Source: Pandoraea eparura (GTDB taxonomy: Bacteria > Pseudomonadota > Gammaproteobacteria > Burkholderiales > Burkholderiaceae). Taken from it: 64,000 nucleotides of DNA. Each line of letters opens with the position of its first letter. Position 1 is the stretch's first letter. Positions 61,480 to 64,000 of the stretch are shown one piece after another. The DNA is taken from contig NZ_CABPSH010000001.1 in the NCBI RefSeq assembly GCF_902459725.1, forward strand, positions 124,001-188,000, written 5' to 3'. A program made the translations under genes and the position numbers. The notes under the pieces are model-generated. The model ran no database searches. It had not been told where the DNA came from and saw nothing but the letters and a program-made list of their open reading frames with translations.

Positions 61480-62266
61480 GATTTCTCTCAGTCTTCGGAT
61501 GCAGAACAGTTGGGCTTTCGGACGACTTCCGCACGTATGCAATGCAGATCGGGAACCGGAAAGTGTCAATGACTGAACGGTAAACCGACTGATCGGCTTT
61601 GTAAATAGGGATATAACGTTGTCTATAGGATAATTATTCAGGGTTTTCCCGAGGAATATCCGACCTCCGCCCCCTAGCGAGTCAGCGAACACTTGGCGTG
61701 GAATCCGCGCTACGCCATCCACCAAAAAATTATCCTATGGGTAACTCAATAACCCTATTTACAAAAAAGGGAGTCCGTTTACCGTTTGGTCACTGGGACT
61801 TGTCGTGCCTCGAACGGCATCACGCGTTCGGCTTTCCAGCCTGCTGCAATGGGTCGATGCGCTGCGCGGATACGCTCAGGCAGGATTCGTCGCTCGGAGG
61901 CATTCGCTTGTTCGCGGACGCAAATTCGGTCCTCCGGGCACGCGTCGCCCTTTGTCGTGCGGCTCTCGCATGGGACGCGGATTTCGCGAGCAGACATCGG
62001 CGGATGAGCCTGCGTCGCGATCAATCTCTGGAGGGAACTGCCGTCATGGCGTTGAGACTTTTCGACCGAGACGAAACGAGGCGTTTCGTGCCGAAGTGCC
62101 CGGCGTTCTGCGCGCGTCCATGCCGGCGCGCGGGGAGCACCGCTGCGACAGACGGATGTGACCGCATTACCAGCGGATTGCGGAGTTCTTGATTCGTTGT
62201 ACATAACACGGCGACTGGCGCAATGCCGGCGGCCGATATCACTCGAAGATAGAGGTGGAGACTTGT
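61480..62266. other. Divergent promoter region with no confident gene
   Basis: 787 bases between the aldehyde dehydrogenase and GntP genes. A plus-strand frame of 164 codons (61698-62192) and a minus-strand frame of 141 codons overlap each other and resemble nothing, so neither is called. The left part holds a long inverted duplication. The GntP leader is unusually long at about 460 bases beyond it; a small RNA or lost gene is possible. Confidence 0.45.
61561..61801. repeat. Inverted duplication of about 80 bp carrying both divergent promoters
   Basis: Three blocks appear in the left arm and, inverted, in the right arm: AACGGTAAAC (61576-61585 and 61777-61786), TTTGTAAATAGGG (61598-61610 and 61753-61765), ATAGGATAATT (61625-61635 and 61728-61738). 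Spacings are nearly the same in both arms (12/14 and 11/14). Each arm reads outward to one of the divergent genes, so each gene has a copy of the same promoter/operator. Confidence 0.7.
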
Positions 62267-63667
62267 ATGGCCCTGATGATTGTCCTTTGTTCGCTGGCTT
62301 TTCTGATGCTGGCCGCCTACCGCGGCTATAGCGTCATTCTCTTTGCGCCAATCGCCGCACTAGGCGCCGTGTTGTTGACCGAGCCCTCGGCCGTAGCCCC
62401 CGTGTTTTCAGGCATCTTCCTGGAAAAGATGGTGGGCTTCGTCAAGCTCTATTTCCCCGTGTTTCTGCTGGGCGCGTTGTTCGGAAAAGTCATCGAGTTA
62501 TCGGGCTTTGCGGCGGCGATCGTCGCGGCCGCGATTCGCTTTATTGGCCGATCGCGTGCGAATGTGGTGATTATCGCCGTGTGCGCACTCCTGACGTACG
62601 GTGGCGTGTCAGTGTTTGTCGTCGTATTCGCGGTGTATCCGTTCGCGGCGGAGCTGTATCGACAAAGCAACATTCCAAAGCGACTCATGCCTGGCGTGAT
62701 TGCGCTCGGCGCTTTTTGCTTCACGATGGATTCGCTTCCGGGCACGCCGCAAATTCAGAACATCATTCCGACCACGTTCTTCAAAACCACTGGTTGGGCT
62801 GCGCCGACGCTTGGCACGGTCGGGTCGATCTTCATGCTCATCGTGGGCCTGATCTATCTGGAATGGCGCCGCAAAAGCGTGATGGCGAAGGGCGAAGGCT
62901 ACGGTAGCGCGCTCGTGAACGAACCGGTTCGCATTGAAGAGAATGCGCTGCCCAATCCCGTGCTCGCGATCATGCCGCTCATACTGGTGGGCGTCGCAAA
63001 CTATCTGTTCACGAAATGGATTCCGCACTGGTACGGCGCGTCTTATACCGTTGCGCCGCACGTACTCCCCGGCGTTCTCGCTCCGGTGACCACATCGATC
63101 AAGACCGTGACTGCCATCTGGGCCGTCGAGGCAGCACTGATTCTCGGCATTGCGTTTGTGGTCATCTCGGCATATCGACGTGTTATCCCCGCGTTTGCCG
63201 AGGGCACGCGGGTCGCAGCGGGCGGTGCGTTGCTGGCGGCGATGAATACGGCATCGGAGTATGGATTCGGCGCGGTGATCGCAGCATTGTCGGGCTTCGT
63301 CGTCATCGGCGATGCGCTCAAGAACATTCCCAATCCGCTCGTGAATGCCGCCGTATCGGTGAGTACGTTGGCCGGCATTACCGGATCCGCCTCGGGCGGC
63401 ATGAGCATCGCACTTGCCGCCACCTCGGAAATGCTGATCAAGAACGCACAAGCCGCACACATTCCGATGGACGTATTGCATCGTGTCGTTGCCATGGCCA
63501 GCGGCGGCATGGACACGCTGCCGCACAACGGCGGGGTGATCACGCTGCTGGCGGTGACGGGGCTGACTCACCGGCAGTCGTATCCCGAAATCTTCGCCGT
63601 GACGCTAATCAAGACGATTGCGGTCGCGTTCGTGATTGTTGTCTATTACGCGACCGGGCTGGTCTGA
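62267..63667 (+). CDS. GntP-family permease
   Basis: 466 residues with about 12-14 membrane spans. MALMIVLCSLAFLMLAAYRG, then YFPVFLLGALFGKVIELSGF, FCFTMDSLPGTPQIQNIIPT and SGGMDTLPHNGGVITLLAVT are hallmarks of the GntP/citrate-like family, which moves organic acids (gluconate, 3-hydroxybutyrate and others) with protons. ATG 62267-62269 follows GAGGTGGAGAC. It is divergent from the catabolic operon and shares its promoter duplication, so it probably imports that operon's substrate. Confidence 0.9.
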   Translation: MALMIVLCSLAFLMLAAYRGYSVILFAPIAALGAVLLTEPSAVAPVFSGIFLEKMVGFVKLYFPVFLLGALFGKVIELSGFAAAIVAAAIRFIGRSRANVVIIAVCALLTYGGVSVFVVVFAVYPFAAELYRQSNIPKRLMPGVIALGAFCFTMDSLPGTPQIQNIIPTTFFKTTGWAAPTLGTVGSIFMLIVGLIYLEWRRKSVMAKGEGYGSALVNEPVRIEENALPNPVLAIMPLILVGVANYLFTKWIPHWYGASYTVAPHVLPGVLAPVTTSIKTVTAIWAVEAALILGIAFVVISAYRRVIPAFAEGTRVAAGGALLAAMNTASEYGFGAVIAALSGFVVIGDALKNIPNPLVNAAVSVSTLAGITGSASGGMSIALAATSEMLIKNAQAAHIPMDVLHRVVAMASGGMDTLPHNGGVITLLAVTGLTHRQSYPEIFAVTLIKTIAVAFVIVVYYATGLV

Positions 63668-64000
63668 AATTCGCGTAAGTGGCCCAAGGGTTGGCGGTGC
63701 AGAAGCAGTTGATCAAAGCACTTCACGTTGAGCAGTACCGTCTTGCCTGGGCAACCGGCTACGACCCGCGGCGGCGCGCGCACCGCGCTGCGCGTTTTCA
63801 CGCTGGCAATGCGCCGCCGCATGGGTTTCACCAACACGCCGCCTCAAAAATGGGGGGCGATTTACCTTCGAAATTTGTGCTTCTTTAAAGTGCGCGGCAC
63901 GGCGCCTCGACGCGGGTAGGATTTCCCCCGATGACGGTCACTGCCCGCGTGGAGGACAATCAGAGTTTAGCTTAAGCCATCCGTACACTGGAGACGCGGC
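63668..64000. other. Right window edge without a recognisable gene
   Basis: 333 bases with only chance-like short frames. A minus-strand frame of 63 codons (63646-63837) reads MRRRIASVKTRSAVRAPP and resembles nothing. No clear terminator was found after the GntP gene. Confidence 0.4.

Noticed and set aside
61698-62192. 164-codon plus-strand gene in the divergent promoter region
   Set aside because: Begins inside the inverted duplication, overlaps an equally long antisense frame and resembles nothing.
1-64000. CRISPR array, tRNA or rRNA genes
   Set aside because: No regularly spaced repeats, cloverleaf with CCA-type end or rRNA segment was found by eye on either strand.

Overview
The window looks like chromosomal DNA of a GC-rich betaproteobacterium, most likely Burkholderiaceae (Burkholderia, Pandoraea, Cupriavidus or Ralstonia type). 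The signs are a Burkholderia-type trimeric porin, TRAP and spermidine-type ABC importers, many LysR/GntR/IclR regulators beside catabolic operons, an IS407-group IS3 remnant, an IS30-family element and a class C group II intron. The genus is inference. No rRNA, tRNA or CRISPR array was recognised.

Layout. 1-4.2 kb is a scrap zone: a CoiA-like gene cut by the window edge, an HsdM fragment, an IS3-family transposase tail, and a group II intron (about 1932-3770, minus strand) inserted just behind a rho-independent terminator, whose reverse transcriptase carries an in-frame amber codon. 4.2-12.1 kb is an amine or amino-acid uptake and oxidation locus: a four-gene ABC importer, two unlike FAD oxidases, a RidA protein and a divergent LysR regulator. 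12.1-14.2 kb has an IS3 orfA scrap and a ClC-type chloride channel.

14.2-31.5 kb is a long, mostly minus-strand aromatic catabolic island. It holds a porin, a TRAP importer, a sulfatase, a NIPSNAP protein, maleylacetate reductase, an alpha/beta hydrolase, a PcpA/LinE-like hydroquinone ring-cleavage dioxygenase, a citrate-synthase-like lyase, an acyl-CoA ligase, a two-domain extradiol-type dioxygenase, a TfdB-like phenol hydroxylase and a fumarylacetoacetase-fold hydrolase. Two divergent GntR-type regulators have palindromes at their promoters. Together they suggest uptake of an (aryl-sulfate?) aromatic, desulfation, hydroxylation, ring cleavage and funnelling to 3-oxoadipate or CoA esters.

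31.5-33.4 kb holds prophage packaging debris (a ParB-domain/DUF5681 fusion, a truncated terminase) and a small gene split by a stop. 33.6-36.4 kb holds a GntR regulator, an NCS1 permease and a flavin reductase. 36.7-45.2 kb is a plasmid- or ICE-type accessory block on the plus strand: Zn-ribbon/glycine-zipper protein, DUF932, YqaJ recombinase, a Cys-rich protein resembling recombination directionality factors, DUF4942 and several orphans. Many of its genes are separated by strong hairpins. It contains no integrase or relaxase.

45.3-51.8 kb is a fatty-acyl or aromatic-acyl beta-oxidation operon (acyl-CoA dehydrogenase, bifunctional hydratase/dehydrogenase, EtfBA) with a LysR regulator. The same dyad element lies upstream of the operon and of the regulator. 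52.0-63.7 kb is a second catabolic locus: IclR, SDR, DUF1330, cupin, 3-hydroxyisobutyrate-dehydrogenase-like protein, a thiamine-diphosphate enzyme, CaiB-type CoA transferase, aldehyde dehydrogenase and a divergent GntP permease. The thiamine-diphosphate gene is cleanly interrupted by an IS30-family element with a 2-bp target duplication; removing the element restores a 513-residue frame. The divergent promoters of this locus lie in an inverted duplication of about 80 bp.
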